From positions 13,100,001 to 13,164,000 of the forward strand of contig NC_080588.1 in assembly GCF_029962835.1 (NCBI RefSeq): DNA of 64,000 bases. The letters run 5' to 3'. The position numbers were made by a program, and so were the translations under genes. The stretch's first letter is position 1. Each line of letters begins with the position of its first letter. Shown here piece after piece: positions 11,887 to 23,215 of this stretch. The notes below the pieces were generated by a model. The model had not been told where the DNA came from and searched no databases. It worked only from the letters and a program-made list of their open reading frames with translations. Origin of the DNA: Magnolia sinica (taxonomy: Eukaryota; Streptophyta; Magnoliopsida; Magnoliales; Magnoliaceae).

Positions 11887-11904
11887 TGGCGCCGTTTATG
11901 GGAA
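11887..11904 (+). promoter_or_regulatory. Primer-binding site of Tat-like element
   Basis: TGGCGCCGTTTATGGGAA follows the LTR after three bases. The TGGCGCCGT opening is characteristic of Athila/Tat-lineage elements in plants; the priming tRNA is not certain. Confidence 0.8.
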
Positions 11905-11959
11905 ACGATACGAAAGGTCGTTTTCCAAGCTCTATCAAAAAGGCTCAGATAAATCTCCA

Positions 11960-13400
11960 ATGGCAAGAACTATGAGAACTATTCAAAACGAGCCTAATGA
12001 GGTCGCGGTTACTGGACCACCGGCAACAGTAGGCCCACCAGGCACGAATGGAACCCAAGGGGCTCAACCGTCCCGACAATCGACAAGGTTTCGCGGCCCG
12101 GCCGGCAACCTCCGTTTCGACCAGGCATACTCAACGAAACAGGGGAAACGGGCGGTTAGATAAGAAAGTCCAAGAACTTAGTACTGATATGAACTGCGTG
12201 AAACAAATGCTGGAACAGATTCATCGTCAGCAAGTTCCGCCTCAACATGAAGGCGGTCAGACGAATGTCCCACAACAATTCGTCGATCCTTAGCCTGTTG
12301 CCCCGCGATCTGTCCCCCAGCAAAGTCAGCACCAAGGTCCGGTCGAGCCTGCACCCGCTCATTCCGTGACTGCCCTGCTGTCTGCCACTGATCTTTGACA
12401 CGAAATAGATCGGAGAAGGCGTAGTAGGCCTCCGGTTGAGGGTACGGCGAATAGCGACAAACCATGGAAAGTTGACCTTCAGGATTTTCGGAGGGAAGTG
12501 CAGGAAGAGATCGTCGATATGAACCAAAACCGCTACATCAATCCAACAGGACCCGAGGCAAAGGCACCCCCGTTCATAGAGGAAATTATGAAAGCTCGGT
12601 TATCGGAGCAATTCCGTCTTCCGCAAATCCCGCATTTTACCAGCAAAACCAATCCAACCAAGCACGTTGAGTCCGTTTGGACGTACATGGAACTGCATGA
12701 CGCCTCAGACGCCTTGATGTGTTGAGCCTTTTCTCTCACCCTGGCCAACGTAACTCGGCTTTGGTTCAAACAGTTGAAACCAAAGTCGATTAGCTCATTC
12801 ACCGAACTCAGCGACGCTTTCCTCACCAATTTCATTAGTGGGAAGAAAAAATTGAAATCATCTACGCCCCTGAACAATATAATCTAGAAAGAGGGAGAGT
12901 TAGTCAAGGATTATGTCAAGCGCTTTAATTTTGAGTCGCTCCAAGTTCGGAAGCACTCGGACGAGACAACTCTCAATTCAATTATGCAAGGTGTCTGAGA
13001 CAAGCCGTTTCTTGCATCTCTCGACAAGAACTCGCCCGCTACTCTGGCCGAATTCATGGCTCGGTCAGATAAGTATGCAGATGCCGAGGAAACCCGAATC
13101 CTGCGCGAGGCTGCCCAAAACGCGAAAACCCTAGCTAAAGAGCCAGCCAAAAAAGAAGTTGACTCAGCTAGTGGTAAAAAGCGAAAAGATGATCGGTCTC
13201 GCGATGAACTTAGGTTGGGAAAACGGCCCGATCATAAATTTTCGACATAGACTCTGCTCAACAAGCCACAAGAGCAAGTACTAATGGAGATCAAAGGCGA
13301 AGGATTTGTCAACTGGCCAGACAGACTTCGGAGTAACCCAAACCGATGGAATAAAGGCAAATACTGCCATTTCCATCGTGATCATGGACATAACACTAGT
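11960..13400 (+). pseudogene. gag of Tat-like element, broken
   Basis: The opening frame at 11960-12163 (MARTMRTIQN) is followed, after a frame change, by a gag core in one frame from 12498 onward. The core includes LPQIPHFTSKTNPTKHVESV, a segment typical of Tat gag, and later LVKDYVKRFN and TLAEFMARSDKYADAEE. The frame is cut by stops near 12723, 12885, 12999 and 13248, several of which sit where CGA or CAG codons would be expected. The nucleocapsid-like motif CHFHRDHGHNTSDC lies at about 13366-13410, followed by LKQEIERLIREGHL. The product would bind and package element RNA; it cannot be made intact. Confidence 0.85.
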
Positions 13401-13679
13401 GACTGTTATAATCTGAAGCAGGAGATCGAAAGGCTCATCCGAGAGGGCCATCTCGGCAAGCATGTCGATCCTAGAGCCAGAACCGTAGAAGAACACCCAA
13501 ACGATAATCGGCCCACCGAAGATATCCGAACTATTATCGGTGGCCATTTGGGTGGAGGCGATTCAAGTAATACTCGGAAAAAACATGCGAGAAGTATTGA
13601 TCGGCCTGAGTCCGAAATCATGGTTCTAGCTCAGCCTCCAAAGAAAAGAAAGTTTGAAAAGTACACTGTAGCATTCATT

Positions 13680-14230
13680 GAGGAAGACGCGAAGGGTATT
13701 CATCACCTGCATGACGACGCTTTAGTCGTCACTGTTACTATCACAAATTGCCGAGTCTTCAGAGTTCTTATCGACACAGGTTCATCTGCGGACGTACTGT
13801 TTACGTAAGCATTCGACAAGATGGGCAGTGAACGATCGGCTCTGAGACCCGTAAGGACTCCGTTGGTCGGATTCTCTGGTGGACAGATTCTTCCCGAGGG
13901 AGCAATTAGCCTCCCGCTCACTGCTGGGGAGGCGCCGAGTCAAGCCACTGTTATGATTGACTTTTTAGTAGTTGATCAGTCTTCATTTTATAACTTTATC
14001 CTCAGTTGACCCTCCATCTCCTCTAAGCCATCATCTCAACTTATCATTTGTCCATGAAGTTCCCGACTGAGAATGGCATTAGGGTGGTAAGAGGAGACTA
14101 GCACGACGCTCGAAGATGTTATGCTACTGCCTTGCAAGCACCTACAGAGGTCACAACGATTGAAACCTTGGATCCGCGCGACGAATCTTCCGGACGGGGC
14201 CAGCCCGTGGAAGAGCTCGTCTAAGTGCCT
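13680..14230 (+). pseudogene. Aspartic protease region of Tat-like element
   Basis: The frame up to 13808 contains RVLIDTGSSADVLF, the active-site motif of retrotransposon proteases. A stop follows at once, and the domain continues downstream in the same family order (TPLVGFSGGQILPEGAISLP at about 13858-13917, then MIDFLVVDQSSFYNFILS). Further stops occur near 14007 and 14100. Normally it cuts the polyprotein; here it is broken. Confidence 0.82.
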
Positions 14231-14279
14231 TTGGATGAGTCGGACCTTTCGAAGACTATTCGAATTGGATCGTCCCTAA

Positions 14280-14695
14280 TTATGCCATTGAAAGAGAAGC
14301 TGATAGCCCTGCTACGCCGATATGCCGATGTCTTCGCATGGACTCATGAAGACATGCCGGGTATTGACCCTTCAGTCATGACTCACCGACTTAATATCGA
14401 CTAGAATTACAAGCCAATCCGTCAAAAATGACGCGCTCTCGGCCCTGAGAGATACGCCATAATCGAGGAAGAGGTTGTAAAACTCCTCAGGGCCAACTTC
14501 ATTGAATGGGTAGCCATCGTTGTGTTGGTCAAAAAGGCTAATGGGAAGTGATGAGTCTGTATAAACTATATTGACTTAAATAAATGTTGAGGGTCAAATA
14601 TTACATACCAAACCCCAGTTACTGCATGGATTTATGAGCATGAATTACTCAGTTTCATGGACGCTTATTCAAGGTATAAAGATGATCGCCGGGTT
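14280..14695 (+). pseudogene. Reverse transcriptase N-terminal fragment, core deleted
   Basis: Readable pieces are LLRRYADVFAWTHEDMPGID, RYAIIEEEVVKLLRANFIEW, VLVKKANGK, then YIDLNK and FMDAYSR. Stops interrupt them. After the DAYSR segment (about 14670) the sequence jumps to the region just before integrase, so the YxDD catalytic box, thumb and most of RNase H are absent. Confidence 0.82.
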
Positions 14696-14699
14696 CCTT

Positions 14700-15185
14700 C
14701 ACTGTTCTGTTACCTGAATTCCAAGGGCCGAGAACGCTAAAGCCGATCTACCAGCAAAGCTTGCCTCAGCTGACGAAGATGATATCCCTAGATCCATTCC
14801 TATCGAATTTATGGCCGAGCCAAGGGTTGGAGGAACCGAGTCTTCCACATTGCTCCCCATCGATTCCGAATCATCTTGAGTCGACCCAATCGTCAAATAC
14901 TTGGAAACTGGCAAACTCCCTCAAGATCGAACCGAGGCCCGATGACTGAAGGTTCATGCGGCCCGCTACACTGTGCTTGGCGACGTTCTATATAAGAAAG
15001 GATACTACACGCCCCTCCTGCGATGCCTGAAACCGGGTGAAGCCGATTATGTCCTGCGCAAAATTCATAAAGGCATTTGTGGTAATCACTCGGGCAGTCG
15101 ATCCCTAGCTCACAAAGTCATTCGGCAAGGATATTATTAGCCGACCATTTAGTGAGACGCTAAGAAACTCATCCAGGGTTGCGAT
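14700..15185 (+). pseudogene. RNase H/integrase linker and integrase zinc domain
   Basis: Contains NAKADLPAKLASA, YLETGKLPQD, LGDVLYKKGYYTPLLRCL and VLRKIHKGICGNHSGSRSLA, the usual run-up to integrase and its His-His-Cys-Cys region in Tat elements. Stops fall near 15139 and 15150, at positions normally occupied by Trp, Gln and Arg. The segment between the zinc domain and the first catalytic Asp is deleted at about 15180. Confidence 0.78.
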
Positions 15186-15976
15186 TTGCTCGTCGCCATC
15201 GACTATTTCACCAAATGGGCCAAGGCCGAATCCCTAGGCAAGATAACCGAGCAGAAGATCACGGATTTGTTTAAAAAAACATCATCTGCCGATTCGGGAT
15301 ACCTCGGACTATTGTCTCCGACAACGGGAAACAGTTCGAGAACAGGCAGTATCACGACATGTGCCGAAATCTAGGGATCAGGAACGTTTACTCGTCCTCG
15401 CGTCATCTACAGGCAAATGGACATGTCGAAGCCGTCAACAAGGTAATTAAACAACAACTTCGGACTAAGCTAGACCGAGCCAAAGGAGTATGGGCCGAAG
15501 AACTTCCCAAAGTCCTTTGGGCACACCGAATTACAGCCCCAACTGTTATAGGAGAAACCCCCTTCTCGCTAGCCTATGGCTCGGAGGCAGTCGTCTCTGT
15601 GGAGATCGGCCTACCTACCGCCCGAGTAAGTTCATATAACGAGCAAAACAATGAGGAGCTGCTGACTCTCAACCTTGACCTCCTCGACGAAATCAGGGAA
15701 TTGGCTTGACTTTGGACAACCGCTTACCAATGATTAGTGTCTCAGTCTTACAACGCCCGAGTCAAAGTTAGGCGGTTTCGAGCAGGAGATTTGGTCCTCC
15801 GAAGAACTTTTTAGAACACTAAAGAAAGCAGAGCAGGAACGTTGGGCCCCAATTGGGAAGGCCCCTACAAAATTGCCAACGCTATCCGACCAGGTACTTA
15901 TCGACTGGAAGACCTAACAGGGCAGCTCCTGCCTCACCCGTGGAATGCCGAGCATCTTAAGATATACTATCCATAG
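15186..15976 (+). pseudogene. Integrase core and C-terminus of Tat-like element
   Basis: The core starts at LLVAIDYFTKWAKAESLGKI, is frameshifted around 15290-15350, then reads MCRNLGIRNVYSSSRHLQAN and GHVEAVNKVIKQQLR (catalytic Glu) to 15709. The C-terminal part continues after a stop through RFRAGDLVLRR and GPNWEGPYKIANAIRPGTYR to HPWNAEHLKIYYP and a stop at about 15976. It would insert element DNA into the host chromosome; it is inactive here. Confidence 0.85.
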
Positions 15977-16269
15977 TTTGGTTAAAAAGTGATCCATACT
16001 CAGTTTAATTGTCTAAACACTTGCAAAATCAAAGGAAGAGAAATGTGTAGAATGCCGAATAAGCAAAAAGCATATATTCATTGATCAGTAAAGTGTTACA
16101 TTAATCAGTTCATTAATTACAGTTAAGCCGGAATAATACAACGATAAGTGTTCTACACTCGGATCTCGATAAAAGATAACGCTCGACGCTGTTGACATGC
16201 TCGGCCCCGAGGCTTGGTGTGCTTGAAGCAGATGTGGGGAACAAAAAGGAATTGTTCTTCGCCACGCCA

Positions 16270-18486
16270 ACTTTAGGGCTCGGCCTCGCCCGCCGCACCA
16301 AGAGCTAACCTAGGAGATGCTGATGGAGCTGCATCAGGAGCAGTAGCAAAGGTGTCATAAGTGTAGCCTCGGGGTCAGCTGTCGCCTCGCCACCGAACCT
16401 CGACTCGCCCTCGTTAAAGCCGGACAGATTTAGGTGAGGAAAAGCACCCTTCATCACTTCGATACATTTAGCGTAACCCTCTCAGTAAACGAGGGTCCGC
16501 TCCTCAAAAGCCGAAGATGAAAGGAACTTTTCCACCGCCTCCTCTCTTGCAGTCGCAAGGGCGGCCTTGGTCCCCTTCGCGAGCTCCTGAAGCTTCCTCT
16601 GAGCCACGACCCGCTCTGTGGCAGCCTGTTCGAAGGCCAGCCTGGCCTCTTCCAATCGCTAAGCCACGCGAGCTCTTTCCATTGAGGCCGACACAAGAGC
16701 AGCCTTTGCCTCCTCAAGCTGCCCTCCGCAAAGAGAGCCCGAGACTCAAAAAATGACAGTGGAGACTTCTCTTCCGACCGCCAAGTCTCAGCATTTGACA
16801 GCCTAGCCTCTGCCTCCACAGCACGCCTGACCAAGGTGGATACTTCGGCATGGGCCTTCAGCAGGCAAGGGGCGAATTGCACAAAAAAATAACTCTTTAG
16901 AATAAGAGAATCCTAAAATGAAATAACCACGGGGGATAGTGACAATACCTCGAGCAACAACGTCCCAATCCTGTCGAGCGTGTTGTCCACGAAAGTCGCC
17001 TCCAAAAGGCCGAAGAACTCCCCTGCGAATATCTGCCGACTCGCCCAAGGAAGGATCTCTTCAACCTTTTGGCGGAAGGCTATCCTCTCTTCCTCAGTTG
17101 CTCTCGTCCTCCACGGCTCCCTTTCCTCAACTCTCAGAGCAGTGGAGGCTTCAGCGGGGTCAGACTCAGGAGCTTCCTGAGGTACCTCAGAAGGCACCGT
17201 CACCGCTTCAATTGCCCCTGCCCCTGGGGCGGATGCTTCCGTCGCTTCCGCCACCTCCGTGCCTTCGTCAACCTCAATAACAGTCAAGGGAGCAGGGGGG
17301 ACGGTCCTTACCGGGCCTTTTGAGACCGCCTTACGTCTCTTTAAGGCCCAGGGGCCCGAGCGAGGCGGGGGTCGGATTTGAGATGGCGGACAGAGAGAAG
17401 GCCGAGCTTCAGACATGTCTGCATTCAGAGAAGGCTGAGCGGTAGTACAGTCGGACAGGCAAATATAAAAAATAATAATAATATTAATAAATAAAATAAA
17501 ATAAATAAAATAAAAAGAGAAGGAAAACTCTCTCACCAGTCACTGCGGAGTCAAAGCCCCACTAAAAAGGAAGCTCCAGCTGGAGAAGCCTCTTACAAGA
17601 TCTCCTCTCCGGGTCAAGGGCTTGGAAACTGAATCCGGGTCAGAGAATCCCAGTCAAGGTTCGGAGGTTGCTTCGGTATTGATGAAAAGTAGAGAAGTTA
17701 CTCCCTCGATTCGGTTAAAAACGAGTTTAAAAAAGGGGGATGAGGCAGTAAACCACATCAACTCTACTTGCCGCCGCACAAAAGGTTAGAGGAACAAAGG
17801 GCTGGATAGGTCTAGCTTCGGCTGACTCCCACCTACCGAGGGCCCAAAACCATCTCTCTCCAGTGCTTGTTCAATGAAGGGGAGTCAGTTATTAAGGGCT
17901 CGCCGGTGTTCTGCCAAGAGCAGAAGAACCAACCGGGATGCTGGGTGTGAGCCCACACTTGGTATAAGTGGAGAAATTCATTCACACTTAGCTCGAGCTA
18001 TCGTGTCTCGGCCCAAAGCACCGCCCAGCCGAACAAGTCCCTCCACCCATTCGATACAACTTGTCCCGGGGCTATCCCCAGACTGCCTAGCAGTTCCCGA
18101 GCAATCTTTTGAAGCAGCAACTGGAGACCGCATTGCAGCACAACAACAAAAATCGCAATTGCCCCAGGTGAAGGTTGGTCGGGTAGCTCTCCAGGCCAGG
18201 GAAGAGTCAAAATGACTGAATCCGGAATGTGATATCCGGACTAGATCTTTGACAGCTCCTCTGTTGTCATCACTGAAGGTACGGGTTCTTTAACCCGTTC
18301 TTCGGTCTCAATTTCCTCCTCTCTGCCTCCCTCAAAATCATGGCGGCCGGAGGAGCCCCCAATGGCCATACGGTCAGGAAACGAATCCAATGCCTCCATT
18401 GACGCCACCGGCCTCTCTGCCGGAGGGTCTACAACCCTCGGCAAATGGCGAAATAAGAGATCGGCCTCTCCGGCAACCTCCGCCAA
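16270..18486 (-). pseudogene. Antisense ORF of Tat-like element (aORF), broken
   Basis: Between pol and the 3' LTR the minus strand holds a long protein-like region. From the upstream end: MAEVAGEADLLFRHLP (18486-18241); LLGSLGIAPGQVVSNGWRDL and FGWAVLWAE (about 18120-18000), resembling the plant putative gypsy-transposon domain PF04195; then an acidic Ala/Glu/Pro-rich part (17418-16948) and a charged coiled-coil-like part (16880-16450) ending near HLNLSGFNEGE. Antisense ORFs at this site are known from Tat/Retand elements; their role is unknown. Two intron-like gaps are visible: 17536-17419 (GTGAGAG to TGCAG, T-rich) and about 16947-16880 (GTATTG, no clear AG now). Stops and frameshifts break the rest. 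Confidence 0.68.
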
Positions 18487-19087
18487 CAGTGAGGGTGATT
18501 CCGAAGCCGACCAAAAGTCGCTCGCTTCACCCTCATCGTATTATTCTCCCTCCCTAGGGCTTGTGGGGCCTGACATTGTTAAAAAGAAAAGAAAGTGAGG
18601 AAGAAGGAGCTCACTAGGAGAAATCCAAAAATGTCGAAAGCAGGAGGAAGCGCAAAGGATTACAAGGCCGGAATCCGCGAAAGGAGCGAGGAGGCGAAAG
18701 CACAAGAGAGAATTGAAAGAAGGCGCGAACTGACGAAAATTCGCTTAGGGCGACCCTCTTTTATAGAGCTGCCATGTGGCTCCAACATTAAATAAGGAGC
18801 CGAAGCAACGCCTCCTCGAGTGCGTCGACTTTACACATGGCGGCTCTCCATGCGTTGTCGCCAAATATGTGGCCACGTGTCCGACCTTCATACGCCCCGG
18901 TGCTGCAATGACGGCCACTCCGCTCGTGCGGTCTCGATAAACGAGTCGACGCGTGGTCGAACAAAGCGACGTATCTTGGAAGTCGTGTAAGCCGCCTTAT
19001 ACCCATTAAATGCTTCATCATTACTAGGCTCTAATACAGACCGACTCAATTCCGAAATACTCCGCAACCGCCTTAGGGTGCTGCACG

Positions 19088-19103
19088 GAGTAAGGGGGCT
19101 TAC
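19088..19103 (+). promoter_or_regulatory. Polypurine tract of Tat-like element
   Basis: GGAGTAAGGGGGCTTAC lies directly before the TGTTGGGGG start of the 3' LTR, where plus-strand DNA synthesis would be primed. Confidence 0.7.
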
Positions 19104-19878
19104 TGTTGGGGGAAAAAATATAACAAGTCCTTGAGTTGACTAGAGGACCGGAAGAATAGTGAAGCAATGGCTCGGACTCGTTGGATGTCGAGTCTGAATA
19201 AAGCCCAAAGTCCATAAGAACGTTGGATGGAGAGACGTAGCTCGAACCGTGAGGTCCTTGACCCGGCCGTAACATGAGCATCCAAAGCCATAAAGCGAAA
19301 ACCTTTAAGGGAGGAAGTGCACCTCGAGGCCCAATCAAAGCCTCACAGCAGAAAGCCTAAACCGACAGAGTAAGATCAGTCGGTCCTGGAGCCGCCCAAA
19401 CTTTAGTCCGACTCAAGGATTGAGTCGGTCAACAGAGTAGGCGGAGAATCAGCCGTAGAGTTTGTCTCATCACGACAATGTCAGAAAGATAAGCATCGGT
19501 CAGGCTATATTGCTCCATATCCAGAAGTTACCTAGTAAAACTCTGGATTCTGCCAGAGATTTTCGGAAGAGATAAGATAATAATCTCCGAGAATCTAGAG
19601 GAAACAGGGATTACGGATCCTCAAAGATGGAAATCTACCCTTACGGGATTTTACTCTAAGGAATATGAAAGCCCTACGGGGTACGACCCCATTATAAATA
19701 CAGAGATCCTCATGGTAAAAGGTATGCAAAAACTCTCGCCTTAAAAACCTTTCAAAAGAGACCCAGATTCTGACTTTAGCATCGGAGGGTCCCCTGGCAA
19801 GACCAGGGTCACCTTTTCCTTCTTACGTGTGCAGATTCCAGGGTCATAGAAGAGGCGAGCCCAAAAACAGCATCAACA
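19104..19878 (+). repeat. 3' LTR of Tat-like element
   Basis: From TGTTGGGGGAAAAAAT to CATCAACA, matching 11110-11883. TATAAATA lies at 19693-19700. The target duplication GAAAT follows at 19879. Confidence 0.93.
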
Positions 19879-20374
19879 GAAATAATCAGGAGATGCTTTT
19901 CAAAGTGTGAAATGACCAAAATACCCTGGTTTGTTTTTTTCTCTAAAAAATGGAGTTGAGAATTGTGGAGCCCACGTGGGGTGGGTATGACATCCAACAG
20001 ATGCACCTCACCGTGATGATCGGATGAACCCAAAATCAGGCTGATCTAATCATTAGGTGGGCCAAAACATAAAAGATATGTACACCAACCAAAAAAAAAA
20101 AAAAAAATCCAAATTCATGTATGACCCAGCTGATGATCTAATCAGCCTGATTCTGGTTCATCCAATCATCATGTAAGGGTGCATCAGTTGGACAGATTGG
20201 ATGTCATACACCCCAAGTGAGCCCCACAATTATTTACCTCACCACTTTTTAGAGAAGAAATAAATGAGGACAATTTATTCATTGCACCTCCCGAAAAGCA
20301 CCTCATGGGCAATACAAAAAGTCAAGCCATTGTCTGGTAAAATCAAAATTCCCGAGGAATTTAAAAATCACCAT
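19879..20374. mobile_element. Right part of palindromic MITE split by Tat element
   Basis: Positions 19884-20100 and 20120-20330 are inverted copies of one another: GAGATGCTTTTC against GAAAAGCACCTC, GTGGAGCCCAC against GTGAGCCCCAC, and ATCAGGCTGATCTAATCAT against its inverse. The outer right end (20310-20374) pairs with 11040-11109 across the retrotransposon. An A-rich tract near 20091-20107 forms the loop. No coding capacity. Confidence 0.75.
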
Positions 20375-21380
20375 GAAAAAAGAAAAAAAAAAAGTACATG
20401 ACAATAACATGTATGAATAGGTCTCAAGATTTGCATCAAGCAGGCTAGAGGCGTATCGTATATGCTTAGATACAAAAAGGGGAGCAAATTTATACTTAAG
20501 ATGGTGCTTTGGGAATCAATGGCATAATACATAGGGTCGTTTGTGTAATCTAATCACTCGAGCCTTTCTTTACCTCCAGCTCGTTAGTTGAGCAGCAGTG
20601 CATTCACCCTTCTTGAGGAGAGATCCAAGCTCAATTCCCACTGATGAGCTAGTGGTAGGGTCCTGCCCAGCACTACCTGGATTGTGGATCGCTCCAATAC
20701 GTGGTGCAAGAACAGGCACACATTGGCAACTTCATGCGGTAAATCGTAAACTAGGGGTAAGGATCGTGTGGAATGCTACAGATTATACAGTAAGAACATG
20801 CAATCTAGTCTTTTACATGCACTGATGAATGCTTTTATTATAGACCTTCAGTGCATGGTAACCTATTTTAAGCATGCTAGTGCAAAAATAAATATAAATC
20901 TCTAAATTTTAGATGCAGGTTACATTACTATTTTGCAATCCAGTCGGTAAAAGGCACTTTGAGAAGAGAACACATTTGTACTAAAGGTGGTCCAAACTCC
21001 AAAGCGGACCCCACTTGACATGTGATATTCCAGCCATGCAGGACATCCAATTGGCCTGTGAGGTCCACAAATCCAACCAGACTGGTTTGACTGTGGAGGC
21101 CACATTTGGTTTGTATGAACCATACAAGACCAAACAGTCTGCCCGGTTCACATATATGAGTTCTACATGGATTGGATTCTTTATTTCTAGTTGCTTGGTC
21201 AGATTTGAGCGCTTAGTTCAGTTTCCGATTGTTTTTATTAGAAAAGATGTCAATGAGTTAGTTCATTTTTCCACCGCTTGTTTTTATTAGAAAGATGTCA
21301 ATGAGTTATTATACAGAATTTGTATGGGAAAGTAGATAAAAACAAGGGAGGGGATGGAATGGTAGTTCCCCTTCCCACAA
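20375..21380. other. Intron sequence, no feature recognised
   Basis: Contains a few words shared with dispersed repeats, but no full element, conserved ORF or RNA gene could be supported. Confidence 0.45.
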
Positions 21381-21387
21381 ATTTCAC

Positions 21388-22650
21388 CTACTAAGCAGGT
21401 CCGAGGTGTGTAAGCCTTATACCAAGGGAGGGGCTGGAATTAGAGTCCTTCCAGACGTCAATTCCACCCAGCTAGGGAAATGGCTATGGCGTTTTGGATC
21501 CGAGGAGGGAAGTAGGTGGAGGGAAGCTATTGATGCTAAATGTGGTGTTGAGGAAGGTGGTTGGTTCACTAAACTCTCATCCCTCTATGGGGCTTCCAGC
21601 ATCTGGAAAGCCATTTCGGGTATTAAGGAGTCCTTCCTTGAGGGAGTTTCTTTCAGTTTGGGAAATGGCGGTAAGATCAAGTTCTCGTTGGGACAATTGG
21701 ATCTTGGATGGACCCCTTGCTGATGCCTTTCCCAATCTGGCCAACATCTCCTCAAACATTTATCTCCCTTTCTGTGGTTGATTGTTTCTCTCCTATTGGA
21801 ACATGAGTCTGGTGTCCCCCATGTAGAAGAGATCTCTCTGACTGCCTGGCTTGTTCTCTTCCACCTCTTGCAAGGGATTCAGCCCACTCCACATACAGAT
21901 GACAGCCTCTCTTGGTCTCTTTCCCCCTCCGGGACATTCTCCACCAAGAACTTTTATAGCCATCTTAATGCCTCTTCCGAATCATGTTCAATCTTGCCCT
22001 TTTTTCTTCTAGAGTTATAAAGCGCATCCGAAGGTTTTAGCTTTCAGTTGGCTGCTTGCTACCATAGACAATTTGCAAAGGCGTGGGATGATCCTTCCTA
22101 ATGTTTGCCCCCTCTGCCAGACAGATGCCAAGACAATCTCTCACCTTTTATTCCACTACCCCTATACTTCAGTCATTCGGTCCGAAGAGAAATTCTTTAT
22201 TAATTGGGTGATGCCAGGGTGCATTACAAGCTGTCTGCATGCTTGGCACTATTCTGGTCTTGACAAAGACAACCTTACTGTGGAGATTGTCTGAGCTGGC
22301 CTCTCTATGGGCAACCTGGCACGGAAGGAATCTGCGTTGCTTTCAGAGTGTCTCCAACTCTGTCCCTTCTATAGCTTTTCAAATAGCCAGGGACTTGCGG
22401 GAATGGTCCATCAGTCTTCCTCTCGAAGAGAGATCTTTCATTGCCTCAGTCATGGGCTAATTCAACTCGTGGAAGTTTGGCAGCCTCGTTCACTGCCTCT
22501 GTTTCGAGTTGTATAGCTTTTTCTAGGTTTCTTTTATGTTTTTTGTTTTGTTTTGTTTTGTTTTGTTTCTTTTCTATTCTTTGTTCTTCCCCAGTTTTGG
22601 GTTGTCTATGCCTTTTGTTTTGTTTTCCTTTTAATATTCAATCTTTAAAA
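21388..22650 (+). pseudogene. LINE (L1-type) reverse-transcriptase 3' remnant
   Basis: Plus-strand frames read GGAGIRVLPDVNSTQLGKWL and WRFGSEEGSRW, then SSIWKAISGIKESFLEGVSF, and further on a zinc-binding reverse-transcriptase tail domain (NLQRRGMILPNVCPLCQTDA, HLLFHYP) and LASLWATWHGRNLRCFQ. These are standard C-terminal parts of plant LINE ORF2. The catalytic RT and endonuclease are absent (5' truncation) and the frame is broken several times. The end near 22500-22650 is T-rich with repeated TTTTG. Confidence 0.83.
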
Positions 22651-22854
22651 ACTGAAAACTTCTAAAGGCATCTTTCTACAAGCTTCTTAGCAAATAGTAT
22701 ATGAGATTTCAAATCCACCAGATACTTTTTTCCAGAAGTTTCCTAGTCCCCCTTTTTTTCAATAAGATTCTCTCAGAAAAATTTTCCACCAATTCCAAAT
22801 CTCTTGCTTGGAGAAACGGATTTTCCATAGTTTTTTTTTTTTAAAAGATGGAAG

Positions 22855-23215
22855 ATTACATGTGTCACATTGAAGATGGCTTCTGGCACATGTGGCACAA
22901 CAGGAACATACGGACGTTGGCACGTGGGCCGCTTGAAGATGAATTGTGGAACATGTTCCTCATGTGGCACATGTGATGCACTTGAAGATGAATGGTGGGA
23001 CACGTGGCACATTGGAGCATGTGGGGCACTTGAAGGTTGGTGGCAAATGTGACACATGGCACCTGTAGTTGCTTGAATATGGCCAAATGACACATGTTGC
23101 ACACTTGCACAATGGCACATGTAGGGCACTTGAAGATAGACGATAACACATATAGGGAGGGCACTAGAAGATACTCAATGGCACATATCACTAACATGTG
23201 GGGCACTTCATAGAG
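22855..23215. repeat. Degenerate minisatellite, GGCACATGTGGCACTTGAAG motif
   Basis: The words GGCACATGTGGCAC, CACTTGAAGATG and GGCACATTGG recur roughly every 30-50 bases, forming an irregular tandem array. The same motif set recurs at 55190-55470. Open frames across it are a consequence of the repeat. Confidence 0.75.

Larger units (their letters stand above)
11110..19878 (+). mobile_element. Complete but defective Tat/Retand-like Ty3-gypsy element
   Basis: Bounded by two similar LTRs of 774 and 775 bp and by a perfect 5-bp target duplication GAAAT (11105-11109 and 19879-19883). Order on the plus strand: LTR, PBS, gag, protease, partial RT, integrase, a long 3' region with an antisense ORF, PPT, LTR. 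This order, the gag motif CHFHRDHGHNTSDC and the antisense ORF are features of the plant Tat lineage. The body has many stops, and internal deletions have removed the RT catalytic core, most of RNase H and part of integrase, so it cannot be autonomous. Confidence 0.92.

Noticed and set aside
12156..12527. Minus-strand frames of 95 and 123 codons opposite gag
   Set aside because: They are shadows of the Tat gag region on the coding strand; no family resemblance.
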